A DNA stretch of 64,000 bases. Source: JALQTD01 sp964390365. Its GTDB lineage: Bacteria; Bacteroidota; Bacteroidia; Flavobacteriales_D; Sanyastnellaceae. Below the pieces are notes generated by a model. That model searched no databases. It saw nothing but the letters and a program-made list of their open reading frames with translations, and had not been told where the DNA came from. Positions 33,520 to 42,462 of this stretch are shown here, one piece after another (the stretch's first letter is position 1; each line of letters begins with the position of its first letter). Position numbers and translations under genes: made by a program. The stretch is taken from the NCBI GenBank assembly GCA_964390365.1, contig CAYMHW010000002.1:1-64000 (forward strand). Reading direction: 5' to 3'.

Positions 33520-34986
33520 ATGAGCTCAGCCATTGCCGCCCTCGAACCCCAAGCCCTCTGGAAGCACTTCGCCGACCTGAACGCCATCCCACGCCCGTCG
33601 AAGCACGAGGAACGCGTGGTGGAGTGGGTGATGGAATTTGGCCGAAGCCGCAACCTGGAAACCGCGCTCGACGAAGTGGGCAACGTGCTCATCAAGAAAC
33701 CCGCGACCGCGGGCATGGAAAACCGCGCGACCGTCGTGCTCCAAAGCCACCTCGACATGGTGTGCCAAAAGAACAACGACACCGACTTTGACTTCATGAC
33801 AGAAGGCATCCGCATGCGCGTCGACGGCGACTGGGTGAAGGCGGAAGGCACCACCCTCGGCGCCGACAACGGCATCGGCGTGGCGGCCATCCTCGGCTTG
33901 CTCGACTCGAAGGACATTCCGCACCCGGCCTTGGAAGCCTTGTTCACCATCGATGAGGAAACTGGCATGACCGGGGCGCTGGGATTGCAAGGCGGGTTCC
34001 TCTCCGGTTCCATCTTGCTCAACCTCGACACGGAAGACGACGATGAAATCTCCATCGGCTGCGCGGGGGGAGTGGACGTGACCTCGACGTGCACCTACGA
34101 GGCCGAGCAAGTGGCCGCGGGCACCACAGGGCTGACCTTGACGGTCAAGGGCGGGAGCGGCGGCCACTCCGGCATGGACATTCACAAGGGCCTCGCGAAC
34201 GCGAACAAAATCATGAACCGGCTCCTGCTCGTGGCCTCCGACTCGGTCGATTTCCGCATCGCTTCCATCGACGGCGGCGGTTTGCGGAACGCCATTCCTC
34301 GTGAATCGTCAGCGGTGCTGGCCTTGGCTGCGGAAGACGTCGCGGACTTCAAGGAAGCGATGGCGGCCTACTTCGAAGGCGTCAAGGCCGAGTACGCGAC
34401 CACGGACCCGGACCTGACCTTGGTGATGGCGGACGCTCCAGCTCCCGCTGAAGCCCTGCCCGAGGCGACGCAAGAAGCGCTGTTGCTCGCCATCCAAGCC
34501 TGCCCGGTCGGCATCCACCGGATGAGCCCGGATTTGGATGACCTCGTCCAAACCTCGAACAACCTCGCCCGCGTGCAAATCGGAGGCGGATCGGTCACCA
34601 TCCAATGCCTCTGCCGGAGCAGCGTGGACACCGAGAAATGGGACCATGCGCGCAGCATCCAAGCGTCCTTCGCGCTTGCGGGGCTCGAAACCGAGTTCAG
34701 CGGAAGCTACCCGGGTTGGACGCCCAACCCCCACTCGGCCATTGTGTCGTTGCTGAAGGACCTCTACGTCGAGCGTTACGCGGAACAGCCGAACGTGCTG
34801 GCCTGCCATGCCGGGTTGGAGTGCGGCATCTTGGGGACGAATTACCCGGGCATGGACATGGTGAGCTTCGGTCCCAACATCCGAGGAGCCCACAGCCCCG
34901 ACGAACGCGTTCAAATCAGCTCGGTTCAGAAATTCTGGGGCTACCTCTTGGACGCCTTGACCCGCATTCCCGAAGCCCATGCCTGA
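33520..34986 (+). CDS. pepD: Aminoacyl-histidine dipeptidase (M20)
   Basis: A cytosolic zinc dipeptidase that releases amino acids from Xaa-His dipeptides such as carnosine. The two-domain M20 layout is visible. Metal ligands lie in LQSHLDMVCQ (His ~82), LGADNGIGVAA (Asp ~115) and IDEETGMTGA (catalytic Glu ~148). The lid domain (~190-390) is inserted, and a final catalytic segment includes HAGLECGILG (His). The length of 488 is as in the family. It is first in a tight operon reaching at least lpxB and overlaps surE by 8 bp. Confidence 0.94.
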   Translation: MSSAIAALEPQALWKHFADLNAIPRPSKHEERVVEWVMEFGRSRNLETALDEVGNVLIKKPATAGMENRATVVLQSHLDMVCQKNNDTDFDFMTEGIRMRVDGDWVKAEGTTLGADNGIGVAAILGLLDSKDIPHPALEALFTIDEETGMTGALGLQGGFLSGSILLNLDTEDDDEISIGCAGGVDVTSTCTYEAEQVAAGTTGLTLTVKGGSGGHSGMDIHKGLANANKIMNRLLLVASDSVDFRIASIDGGGLRNAIPRESSAVLALAAEDVADFKEAMAAYFEGVKAEYATTDPDLTLVMADAPAPAEALPEATQEALLLAIQACPVGIHRMSPDLDDLVQTSNNLARVQIGGGSVTIQCLCRSSVDTEKWDHARSIQASFALAGLETEFSGSYPGWTPNPHSAIVSLLKDLYVERYAEQPNVLACHAGLECGILGTNYPGMDMVSFGPNIRGAHSPDERVQISSVQKFWGYLLDALTRIPEAHA

Positions 34987-35752
34987 TCGTCCGCTCATTC
35001 TGGTCGTCAACGACGACGGCATCACCGCTCCGGGCATCACGGCCTTGGCGAGCGAAATGATGGCCTTTGGCGATGTCTGGGTGGTTGCGCCCGACAGCCC
35101 GCAATCCGGGATGGGGCATGCCGTGACCATCGGCAACATCCTGCGCCTTGAAGAAGCGTTCTTCCCTGTGGAAGGGGTACGCGCCCATTCCACCACTGGA
35201 ACGCCCGTGGACTGCGTGAAGTTGGCCATTCACCGCATCCTGCACCGCAAGCCCGACTTGCTCGTGAGCGGCATCAACCACGGTTCGAACAGCTCCATCA
35301 ACGTCATTTACAGCGGAACCATGTCGGCCGCCGTGGAAGGTGCGGTGGAAGGGATTCCGTCCATCGGATTCAGCTTGTTGGACCACGCGAAGACCGCGGA
35401 CTTCTCGGCGGCCCGGGAAGCCGCCAGGCGGATCGTGCCGCAAGTGCTTGAACACGGTTTGCCCACGGGCACATGTCTGAACGTGAACATCCCGAAACTT
35501 CCCTGGAGCCAAATCAAAGGCATCAAGGTGTGTCGGCAGTCCGCAGGGTACTGGGACGAGGCGTTTGAGGAGCGGCAATCGCCTGGAGGCAGCACGTATT
35601 ACTGGATGAGCGGCAAGTTCACGAATCCCGACCACGGTGAGGACACGGACGAATGGGCTTTGGAACATGGCTACGTGAGCGTGGTGCCCACGCAGTTCGA
35701 CTTGACGGCACACCACGCAATTGCCCGGTTGAATCAATGGGATTGGTCATGA
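34979..35752 (+). CDS. surE: 5'/3'-nucleotidase SurE
   Basis: A metal-dependent phosphatase acting on nucleoside monophosphates, linked to stationary-phase survival. The N-terminal metal site is NDDGI (Asp12, Asp13), with APDSPQSGMGHA, PVDCVK and SGINHGSNSSINVIYSGTMSAAVEGA as further family motifs. The C-terminal tail holds the tetramerisation part (CRQSAGYWDEAF). It overlaps pepD upstream and the small membrane protein downstream (ATGA). surE next to lpxB is a common Bacteroidota arrangement. Confidence 0.96.
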   Translation: MPDRPLILVVNDDGITAPGITALASEMMAFGDVWVVAPDSPQSGMGHAVTIGNILRLEEAFFPVEGVRAHSTTGTPVDCVKLAIHRILHRKPDLLVSGINHGSNSSINVIYSGTMSAAVEGAVEGIPSIGFSLLDHAKTADFSAAREAARRIVPQVLEHGLPTGTCLNVNIPKLPWSQIKGIKVCRQSAGYWDEAFEERQSPGGSTYYWMSGKFTNPDHGEDTDEWALEHGYVSVVPTQFDLTAHHAIARLNQWDWS

Positions 35753-36066
35753 GCCGGTCGCAATGGGAAACGGTCGGGGGCATCGGATTGGGGTTGGTGG
35801 GAGCCGTGTTGGGACTGGTATTGACGGCAGCGTGGTGGGCTTGGAACACCGGAGACACGATGGCTTTCTTCGTGCGCGAGGTGTTTTGGAATGGCGGATT
35901 GTACCAAGATTCCATTGTCACGGTGAGTGTATTGGTTGACGTGGCGCTGTTTTACGGGCTGTTGCGCTGGGATCGCGAAGCCGTTGCGCGCGGGGTCATG
36001 GCGGTCATCCTGGCCGCGGTCCCCGTGGTGGTCTACCTCCAAATGATCAACTTGGAACCCGCATGA
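35749..36066 (+). CDS. Small integral membrane protein, 105 aa
   Basis: Three hydrophobic helices are visible (residues ~8-33, ~58-72 and ~81-98) with short hydrophilic links; the loop between helices 1 and 2 contains VREVFWNGG. It shows no catalytic motif and no family name comes to mind. It sits between surE and lpxB with 4-bp ATGA overlaps on both sides, so it is made together with the lipid A gene. An envelope-lipid role would fit but is only a guess from location. Confidence 0.8.
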   Translation: MSRSQWETVGGIGLGLVGAVLGLVLTAAWWAWNTGDTMAFFVREVFWNGGLYQDSIVTVSVLVDVALFYGLLRWDREAVARGVMAVILAAVPVVVYLQMINLEPA

Positions 36067-37160
36067 GGCCGCGCCGCGTGTTCGTCGTGGCCGGTGAGGC
36101 TTCGGGCGATTTGTACGCCGGTCAGGTGGTCCGGGCGCTGTTGAAGCAGCAGCCGGACGTGGAGGTGCGCGGTTGGGGGGGCGAGGAGCTGATGGCCGCG
36201 GGGGCGCAGGTGACCACGCACTACCGGGAGTTGGCTTTCATGGGCTTCCTTGAAGTGGTCCAAAACCTGGGCACCATTCGCCGCAACCTGCGCCGTTGCT
36301 GGGATGAAATCGTGGCGTTCGAGCCGGATTTGTTCCTCGGCGTGGACTTTCCCGGCTTCAACCTCCGCATCGCTCGCCAGGCCAAATCCCACGGCATCGT
36401 GGTCCACCACTACATCTCCCCTTCGATTTGGGCTTGGCGCAAAGGACGGCTGCGCACCATCCACCGGGACGTGGACCGCATGTACGTCACCCTCCCCTTC
36501 GAAACGCCCCTGTACGAGGCGGTGGGCATGGACGTGCAGTTTGTCGGGCACCCTTTGCTCGATGTGCAGGCGATTTCGGATGGCGGCTGGAGAAGCCAAG
36601 TCGGCTTGGCAACGGACCGCCCGCTCGTGGCCCTGTTGCCCGGCTCGCGCACCCAAGAACTCAAGCACATGCTTCCCGTGCTTCAAGCCGCCGCCGCATT
36701 GCTCCCGGACAGCCACCAAGTCGTGGTGGCCGGAGCGCCCGGTCAACCCGCCGAGGCGTATGCGGACGTCCCGTTTCCCGTGGTGTTTGGCCAAACCAGA
36801 GAACTGCTCGCGGCGGCGGATTTCGCCTGGGTCACATCGGGTACGGCCACCCTCGAATCCGCCCTACTCAACACACCACAACTCATTGTTTACAAGACAA
36901 GTGCAGTGACCTACCTCATCGCCCGTGCGCTCGCGCGCGTTCGCCACATCGGCCTGCCCAACTTGATCGCAAAAGACGACCTCGTCCCCGAACTCATTCA
37001 AGGAGCTTGCACGCCAGAAGCCATCGCCACCCAAAGCAAGGGCTTGCTCGCTGGTGGTGCAGAACGGAAGCGCCAACTCGAAGGATACGCATCGCTGCAC
37101 CGCCTGCTGGGCAACCCCGGAGCGGCAGAGCGCGTGGCCGCAGGAATCCTGAAGCCATGA
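36063..37160 (+). CDS. lpxB: Lipid-A-disaccharide synthase
   Basis: A GT19 glycosyltransferase that joins UDP-2,3-diacylglucosamine to lipid X in lipid A synthesis on the inner membrane. Motifs are FVVAGEASGDLYAGQVV (1-20), LAFMGFLEVV, LGVDFPGFNLRIA, HHYISPSIWAWRKGR, VGHPLLD and LLPGSRTQELKHMLP. The C-terminal part includes the ATLESAL segment. Its presence shows an LPS-bearing outer membrane. The 365-residue length is standard, and the gene is overlapped on both sides. Confidence 0.97.
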   Translation: MRPRRVFVVAGEASGDLYAGQVVRALLKQQPDVEVRGWGGEELMAAGAQVTTHYRELAFMGFLEVVQNLGTIRRNLRRCWDEIVAFEPDLFLGVDFPGFNLRIARQAKSHGIVVHHYISPSIWAWRKGRLRTIHRDVDRMYVTLPFETPLYEAVGMDVQFVGHPLLDVQAISDGGWRSQVGLATDRPLVALLPGSRTQELKHMLPVLQAAAALLPDSHQVVVAGAPGQPAEAYADVPFPVVFGQTRELLAAADFAWVTSGTATLESALLNTPQLIVYKTSAVTYLIARALARVRHIGLPNLIAKDDLVPELIQGACTPEAIATQSKGLLAGGAERKRQLEGYASLHRLLGNPGAAERVAAGILKP

Positions 37161-38278
37161 CGCGTTGGTGGATTGCATTTTTCGCAGGCTTGGGCCAAAT
37201 CGCACTCGCCTGCGCCCAACAATCGGTTCGCGTTGGGCTGTTCGAATCCGAACTGCCGCAATCGGTGGAGGTCTCAACCTTGGCCGGTGCCCACGAATGG
37301 GTGGATGCCCAAGGTCAAGTCATCGCACCCCTGCATCTGAAACAAATCGTCTCGGCCTCCGGCGAACGGCTGAGGCTGGGCGATGGGACATGGAACTACG
37401 TCTACCTCCGCCCCACCGTGCCGCAAAGTCGGGTGCAGCTGCGCGCTCCAGGCAAGTACCCCACCGTGCACACCGGCCGCATCCACTTCCTCATGGAGTC
37501 CAGCGGCATCCGGTGCGTGCTGGAAGCCGAGTTGGAGTCCTACCTCGAAGGGGTGCTCTCGGCCGAGTCGGGAAAAGGACACCACCCCGAATATTACCGG
37601 GCCCAAGCCGTGGTCAGCCGAACGTACACCATCCAGGCGATGGGGCGTCACCGCATGCAGGGATTTGATGTGTGCGACGCCGTTCATTGCCAAGCCTACC
37701 ACGGCATCGGAACCGTGAACGACACCCTCCGGGAAGCCGTCGCATCCACCCGCGGCACGTTGTTGGTCGATCGCCAAGGACGCCCCATCACCGCAGCGTT
37801 TCACTCGAATTGTGGAGGCCAAACCCAAGGCGCAGAAAACGTTTGGCAACGACCGCTCAATTATTTGGTCGGGGTCTCGGATACGTTTTGCCTCGCCATG
37901 CCCCATGCACAATGGACGCGCACCGTTCCTTCGGCAGCATGGCGCGATTGGCTCGACCAACGCCGAGCGGGCTCCAGCGAACGCACGACCTTCCTGCCCA
38001 ACGAACGCTTTGACGCCCTGCCCGACAGCGGTTCCCGTGTGCGCGCCATCGAGGCCCGCAGCGCATTCGGCTTGCAATCCAGCTACTTCGTAGCGGTGGA
38101 TGACGGCGCTGAGGTGCGGTTCATGGGACAGGGATTTGGCCACGGTGTGGGCCTGTGTCAAGAGGGAGCCATGCAGCGCGCCCTGCACGGCCAAACCTAC
38201 GACCGCATCCTGCACCATTACTACACGGGCGTGCGACTCACCTCGCTCGAATCCCTCAACTACTTCCGCGGGGATTGA
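37157..38278 (+). CDS. SpoIID/LytB-like amidase-enhancer-domain protein
   Basis: A signal peptide (to ~20, GQIALACAQ) is followed by a SpoIID/LytB domain. Markers are ESYLEGVLSAESGKGHHPEYYRAQAVVSRTY (~128-160), CDAVHCQAYHG, AAFHSNCGGQTQGAENVW and GQGFGHGVGLCQEGAMQRA (~318-336). In Bacillus SpoIID is a lytic transglycosylase acting on denuded glycan; in Gram-negative bacteria the activity is not settled. The protein is periplasmic by prediction. ATGA overlap with lpxB places it in the envelope operon. The region downstream to 38320 holds no other gene. Confidence 0.88.
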   Translation: MTRWWIAFFAGLGQIALACAQQSVRVGLFESELPQSVEVSTLAGAHEWVDAQGQVIAPLHLKQIVSASGERLRLGDGTWNYVYLRPTVPQSRVQLRAPGKYPTVHTGRIHFLMESSGIRCVLEAELESYLEGVLSAESGKGHHPEYYRAQAVVSRTYTIQAMGRHRMQGFDVCDAVHCQAYHGIGTVNDTLREAVASTRGTLLVDRQGRPITAAFHSNCGGQTQGAENVWQRPLNYLVGVSDTFCLAMPHAQWTRTVPSAAWRDWLDQRRAGSSERTTFLPNERFDALPDSGSRVRAIEARSAFGLQSSYFVAVDDGAEVRFMGQGFGHGVGLCQEGAMQRALHGQTYDRILHHYYTGVRLTSLESLNYFRGD

Positions 38279-38320
38279 GCGATGGAACCCCAAGGCCCTC
38301 CTTTCCGTAAGCACAAGCAC

Positions 38321-38962
38321 ATGCTGAAATTCACCCTCCCCGCCCTGTCGTTCCTGCTGACCCTGAGCACTGCCTCAGTGGTTTGGGGGCAGGCGACCGT
38401 TGCTGCACTGAACCAAAACCGGCTTTGGGCAGGCATCGAGAACCCGGTCAACATCACGAGCGTGGCCCCCTTTGATGACGTTCGGATCACGGGAGGCGAA
38501 GCGGTGGACCTCGAATTCAAGGGGGACCGGCACGCCAGCCTCGCCATCGTTCCCGACCCCGATGCGGAATCGGTGAGCGTGGCGATGCGACTCGGCGACG
38601 CCACCGCCACTTCGGCCGCTGTGTTCCGAGTGGAAGCATTGCCCCAGCCCGTGGTTCGGTTTGGGCGGGCTGAACCCGGTGACTCCCTGACGGCAGAAAC
38701 CCTTGCGTCCGCCGCTTTGACCGCACGGGTGCCCGAATTGGATGAAGACCTCGCGTTGATTTGGCATGGCTTCAGCCTGAGCATCTTGGTTGACGGTGAA
38801 CTCGAACACTACGCGAGCGAAAACGACCAGCTCACCTCGGCCATGCGCACGGCGCTCGCGGAGGCTCCACAGGGTACGAGTTTGTTCTTCAACAGGCTGG
38901 CCCTCGAGACTCCGGATGGCAAGCGCCACGAAGCCCCGAACATCCTCCTGTTCAAGCGTTAA
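38321..38962 (+). CDS. Secreted protein similar to the GldM C-terminal domains, 213 aa
   Basis: A signal peptide (MLKFTLPALSFLLTLSTASVVWGQ) is followed by two beta-rich modules. The first (ATVAALNQNRLWAGIENPVNITS through SAAVFRVEALPQPVVRFG) follows the periplasmic third Ig-like domain of GldM, where NRLYRGVPNPV and FRVKxIPDP patterns recur. The second (FSLSILVDGELEHYASENDQL...LAEAPQGTSLFFNRLALETPDGKRH) follows the final GldM domain. It lacks the GldM transmembrane helix and the first two domains. GldM is the periplasmic shaft of the T9SS/gliding motor, so this could be a partner, decoy or duplicate. The similarity is my pattern recognition and needs a profile search. Confidence 0.65.
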   Translation: MLKFTLPALSFLLTLSTASVVWGQATVAALNQNRLWAGIENPVNITSVAPFDDVRITGGEAVDLEFKGDRHASLAIVPDPDAESVSVAMRLGDATATSAAVFRVEALPQPVVRFGRAEPGDSLTAETLASAALTARVPELDEDLALIWHGFSLSILVDGELEHYASENDQLTSAMRTALAEAPQGTSLFFNRLALETPDGKRHEAPNILLFKR

Positions 38963-38967
38963 TCCGG

Positions 38968-40569
38968 TTAAAAGTTCACGATGCTCAACCCCTTGGGGTA
39001 CTCGATGCGGTAACGCACCGTAAAGCTCCTGCGCTCGCCCGGTTGCAACGTCACGTTCCACGTGAGTTTTCCATCCGTTGCGTCGTGCACCGCGCCATCC
39101 GCATCCAGCAGCTCGACCAAGACATCCGGACGGTAAGCCAAGGGAATCCGGTCCTCGATGCGCACCTCCACCGGTCGACCGTGCTGGTTCTCCACTTCGA
39201 TGACCCAGGTCTGCTCGGATTTGTGCTTGCCTCCGAAAGCGGACGTGGAACACCGGTCCGCCAACCGCTCCCGGCTGCAACGCACCTCCGGGTCCTGGCC
39301 GATGGGCACCACCAACGTGTCGCCCGGCGCCGGCAACAGCAGGTCGAACCAGCCGCGGAATGCGCCGCCCGCCTCAACTTGCACCCGACCGGGCAACAAA
39401 CGGGATGTCGCCCATCGATCTGAGGATGCCAACTGGAAGGCTTCGTCCGAGGCGTACGGCAGGAGCAAGTAGCTGAGCTTGCCCGGCAGCTCGAACGACT
39501 CGATGAACACGCGCTCCCGCTCACCTGTTCCCGTCACGAACGGCGCCACCGCGGGATTGAATCGGAAGCGATCCGTCGAAAAGATGCCCGGTGCCGCTTC
39601 GCCGAACGCTTTGTCATCGAACGCATCCATCATCCACGCGGCCTCACGTGGGGCGGCCTCCATGGACATGTAAGCGCTTGCCGTCGCGCCGCGAACCTCC
39701 GATCGGTGCTGCAACACCCAGCGTTCAAAAGGCGGTGGAGCGAGGGTGCTAAGCGGATTGCCCACAACGAATTCGACCGGAATGCCCTCCCAATCCTCGC
39801 CGGTGGTTTGGGCGACCGAGGCGAACCGGTCGAACAGGATGGCACCGTCTGGCGCGATGGCCACGTCGTACTCGGGCAGCCAATAGGCCGATTGGGTGAG
39901 GTAGCGGATGGTAAGGGCGCCGGTTGAGGCCGCGGAGGCTTGAATGCGCAGTCGGATTTGGCCTGTGGGGCGAGCCAAGCGCTGGCGCTGTTCTTGGATG
40001 TCGTGCTCGAGGCTTGCGATTTGGTCAGCCAAATCGGACACCTCCTGATCCAACTCCAACTGCTTGTACTTCAACTCCTTCACCCGGTTTCGCCAAAAAT
40101 CCGCCGCGTCCCGCATGTCCTCCATCAACAGGGTCTCTTGACGGCTCAGCTGCCGGTTGGATTGAATCATCAGCAGCTCCTCCTCGTAGGTGGCGTGCAA
40201 GGCTTTGCGCATCGCAACGGTTTGGCGCAATGCGTCGATGTCCTGCTCCGCGTCCGCGCAAAACGACTCCACTTCCTCGATGACGCCAGGGCGCACGCCC
40301 GTTGCGAACTGGGTCCCGACCAACCGCCAAGACTCGGGCAGCTCCACTTGCACGGTGCGGTCATCGAGTTGGGTGGTGATCCCGTCAAGGATGAGCACGA
40401 ATTCGCCCGAAACACCGGAGACCTGCCCCACGTGTTCCACCCAAGCTCCGCGACCGAATACGGTGGCTTGGGCGGCGGGCCATTCGACGTAGTGTACGGG
40501 GTGGCGCTGGCTCCAAGCGGTGTGCAAGGCGAGCAGCGCAATGAGTAGCAAGGGAATGCGAGTGAGCAT
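38968..40569 (-). CDS. DUF4139-type secreted protein (mucoidy-inhibitor-like), 533 aa
   Basis: A signal peptide (MLTRIPLLLIALLALHTAWSQ) is followed by an N-terminal beta domain (~25-100; AQATVFGRGAWVEHVGQVSG). A long coiled coil comes next (~100-250; MRKALHATYEEELLMIQSNRQ to LEHDIQEQRQRL). The DUF4139 C-terminal beta-propeller-like region is marked by the YWLPEYDVAI motif, TTGEDWEGIPVEFVVGNPLS and a terminal LTWNVTLQPGERRSFTVRYRIEYPKG. The domain pair is widely found in Bacteroidota with unknown activity. The start at 40569 avoids an unlikely upstream extension. It converges with the GldM-like gene. Confidence 0.88.
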   Translation of the reverse strand: MLTRIPLLLIALLALHTAWSQRHPVHYVEWPAAQATVFGRGAWVEHVGQVSGVSGEFVLILDGITTQLDDRTVQVELPESWRLVGTQFATGVRPGVIEEVESFCADAEQDIDALRQTVAMRKALHATYEEELLMIQSNRQLSRQETLLMEDMRDAADFWRNRVKELKYKQLELDQEVSDLADQIASLEHDIQEQRQRLARPTGQIRLRIQASAASTGALTIRYLTQSAYWLPEYDVAIAPDGAILFDRFASVAQTTGEDWEGIPVEFVVGNPLSTLAPPPFERWVLQHRSEVRGATASAYMSMEAAPREAAWMMDAFDDKAFGEAAPGIFSTDRFRFNPAVAPFVTGTGERERVFIESFELPGKLSYLLLPYASDEAFQLASSDRWATSRLLPGRVQVEAGGAFRGWFDLLLPAPGDTLVVPIGQDPEVRCSRERLADRCSTSAFGGKHKSEQTWVIEVENQHGRPVEVRIEDRIPLAYRPDVLVELLDADGAVHDATDGKLTWNVTLQPGERRSFTVRYRIEYPKGLSIVNF

Positions 40570-40671
40570 GGCAATGAGGTGTGAGCCCAAAACTAACGCC
40601 GATCCCAACGACAGCGTACCCGCCCTTTCAAATTCAATCCGAAATGCCTGCTCAATTCGCTGCGCAGCCCC

Positions 40672-40679
40672 TAATTTTG
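40672..40679 (+). promoter_or_regulatory. Bacteroidota -7 box upstream of nusB
   Basis: TAATTTTG is an exact TAnnTTTG match, 17 nt before the nusB ATG, in the divergent spacer with the DUF4139 gene. No clear -33 TTG was seen. Confidence 0.52.
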
Positions 40680-40696
40680 TCCCACGAATCATTGAC

Positions 40697-41641
40697 ATGC
40701 TGAACCGCCGACAACTTCGCATCAAGCTCCTCCACGTCCTCTACGCCTTCTACCAGGACGAAAATCCGGACCCGGTGCGCGCCCACAAAGCCCTCGAGCA
40801 CTCGGTGCATAAAATGCAGGAGCTTTACGTGCTCCTCCTTTTGCTCATCGGCAGCATGCAAGGAATGGCCATCGACCGGATCGAGGCAGGGCGGAAAAAG
40901 CGCTTGCCGTCGCCGGAGGACCTCAATCCCAACACGAAATTCGTCACCAACCGCCCGTTGCGCATCATTGCCAACAGCCGGAACCTGCAAAAAGCATCCG
41001 AGGAGTTGGGCGTGGGTTGGGGCGACCAACAGGAGATGCTTCGAAAAGTGTTCCGGGGACTCCTCGAGCACGAGGAATACGTGGAGTACATGGCCTCCGA
41101 AGAGCGTGGATTCCGCCACGACCGCGAGTACCTCACGCGCATGTTCCGGAAGCACATGATTCAGAACGAGCCGTTTGAGGACGTGTTGGAAGAGAAGAGC
41201 ATTTTCTGGAACGACGATTTGGACTTGTGCGCTTCGATGGTCATCAAGACCGTCAAGACGATTCGCGAGGAGGACGATGACGTGCAGCTGTTGCCGCTTT
41301 GGCGCGAAGACGATGACGATCGCCAGTTCATGGAGACGCTGTTCCAAAACACCCTCGGGCAGGCAAAAGAGAACGAAGAGCTCATCACGTCGGCGGCGGC
41401 GAACTGGGATTTGGACCGCATCGCCCTCATCGACCGCATTTTGATGAAAATGGCGATTGCGGAAGCGCGCAGCTTCGAGTCCATCCCGCTCAAGGTCACG
41501 TTGAACGAGTACATCGAGTTGTCGAAGTACTACAGCACGCCGAAGAGTTCGGGGTTCATCAACGGCATCCTCGACCAGCTGTTCAACGAGATGAAGGCGG
41601 ACAAGCGCATTGTGAAAGTGGGACGCGGATTGCTCGACTGA
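40697..41641 (+). CDS. nusB: Transcription antitermination factor NusB (long Bacteroidota form)
   Basis: NusB binds the boxA RNA of rRNA leaders together with NusE. The conserved NusB fold lies in the C-terminal ~130 residues: NWDLDRIALIDRILMKMAIAEA (~237-258), FESIPLKVTLNEYIELSKYY, SSGFINGILDQL. The N-terminal ~180 residues are an extra helical region starting MLNRRQLRIKLLHVLYAFYQ, usual for Bacteroidota NusB and absent from E. coli NusB (139 residues). It leads a nusB-DUF1573-yajC-nhaC series with 1-bp to 15-bp spacing. Confidence 0.95.
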   Translation: MLNRRQLRIKLLHVLYAFYQDENPDPVRAHKALEHSVHKMQELYVLLLLLIGSMQGMAIDRIEAGRKKRLPSPEDLNPNTKFVTNRPLRIIANSRNLQKASEELGVGWGDQQEMLRKVFRGLLEHEEYVEYMASEERGFRHDREYLTRMFRKHMIQNEPFEDVLEEKSIFWNDDLDLCASMVIKTVKTIREEDDDVQLLPLWREDDDDRQFMETLFQNTLGQAKENEELITSAAANWDLDRIALIDRILMKMAIAEARSFESIPLKVTLNEYIELSKYYSTPKSSGFINGILDQLFNEMKADKRIVKVGRGLLD

Positions 41642-42126
41642 TGAAACAGGGAACGGTTTTCTTCGTTTTCGCTTGGGCGTTGTTGGCGTGCAACGAGCCC
41701 GAAGTCGACACGAGCCTCATCCAAATCCCTGCTTCGGGGACTCAAGAAGCGGGGACCCTTGCAGAGGTGGCGGTCTTCTCCCCGGAAGAAGCGGTGTTTC
41801 AATACGACACCGTCGTAGAAGGCGCCGTGGTGGTGCACACCTTCGCGTTCACGAACACCGGGGCTGCGCCGCTGGCGATAGCCGATGTGAGCTCGGGCTG
41901 CGGGTGCACCGTGCCGCAGAGTTGGCCGCGGGACCTCATTGCCCCTGGAGCGGGCGGCACCATCGACGTGACGTTCAACACCCGGGGTTGGAGCGGCCGA
42001 GTGGACAAGCGGGTGAGCGTGGTGACGAACGGCGAGCCCTCGGTGGTGCATTTGGTGCTGGACGGCTACATCCTCGCTCCGGACGGAACTTCGGAGAGCC
42101 CGGCGATGCCCATCCGCCGCCATTGA
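41641..42126 (+). CDS. DUF1573 lipoprotein (second copy), 161 aa
   Basis: A lipobox with Cys17 (FAWALLACNE) precedes a DUF1573 domain (~50-140) with the same hallmarks as the gene at 9636: DTVVEGAVVVHTFAFTNTG, SSGCGCTVPQSWP, LIAPGAGGTIDVTFNTRGWSG. It lacks the long Ala/Pro linker of its paralogue. Location next to nusB and yajC is common in Bacteroidota, which suggests a housekeeping envelope role, but the function is not known. The start overlaps the nusB stop by one base. Confidence 0.9.
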   Translation: MKQGTVFFVFAWALLACNEPEVDTSLIQIPASGTQEAGTLAEVAVFSPEEAVFQYDTVVEGAVVVHTFAFTNTGAAPLAIADVSSGCGCTVPQSWPRDLIAPGAGGTIDVTFNTRGWSGRVDKRVSVVTNGEPSVVHLVLDGYILAPDGTSESPAMPIRRH

Positions 42127-42141
42127 ACTAACTTCACCGCC

Positions 42142-42462
42142 ATGATTCAACTGACTGTTTTGGCCCAAGCGGCCCCACAAGAAGGTTACAGCTTCTTCAT
42201 CGTCATCGGCGCGATGTTCCTTGTCATGTGGTTCTTCATGATCCGGCCCCAAATGAAGCGCCAACGCGAAGCGAAGCAATTCCGCGACAACTTGCAAGTG
42301 GGCGACCGCGTGGTCACCATCGGAGGCCTGCACGGGCGCATCAAGGAGTTGAAAGAAACGAACGTCTTGCTCGAAGTCGAGAGCGGTAAAATCCGCGTGG
42401 AGCGTTCGGCCTTGAACCCCACGGGACAAGCTTCAGAACAGGACCTCCAAGCGAACGCATGA
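42142..42462 (+). CDS. yajC: Preprotein translocase accessory subunit YajC
   Basis: An inner-membrane partner of SecDF in protein export. A single transmembrane helix (~18-36, SFFIVIGAMFLVMWFFMI) is followed by RPQMKRQREAKQFRDNLQVGDRVVTIGGLHGRI, the family signature, in a cytoplasmic domain of about 65 residues. Length 106 is normal. An internal promoter is possible: TAACTTCA lies 5 nt before the ATG. It overlaps nhaC as ATGA. Confidence 0.95.
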   Translation: MIQLTVLAQAAPQEGYSFFIVIGAMFLVMWFFMIRPQMKRQREAKQFRDNLQVGDRVVTIGGLHGRIKELKETNVLLEVESGKIRVERSALNPTGQASEQDLQANA

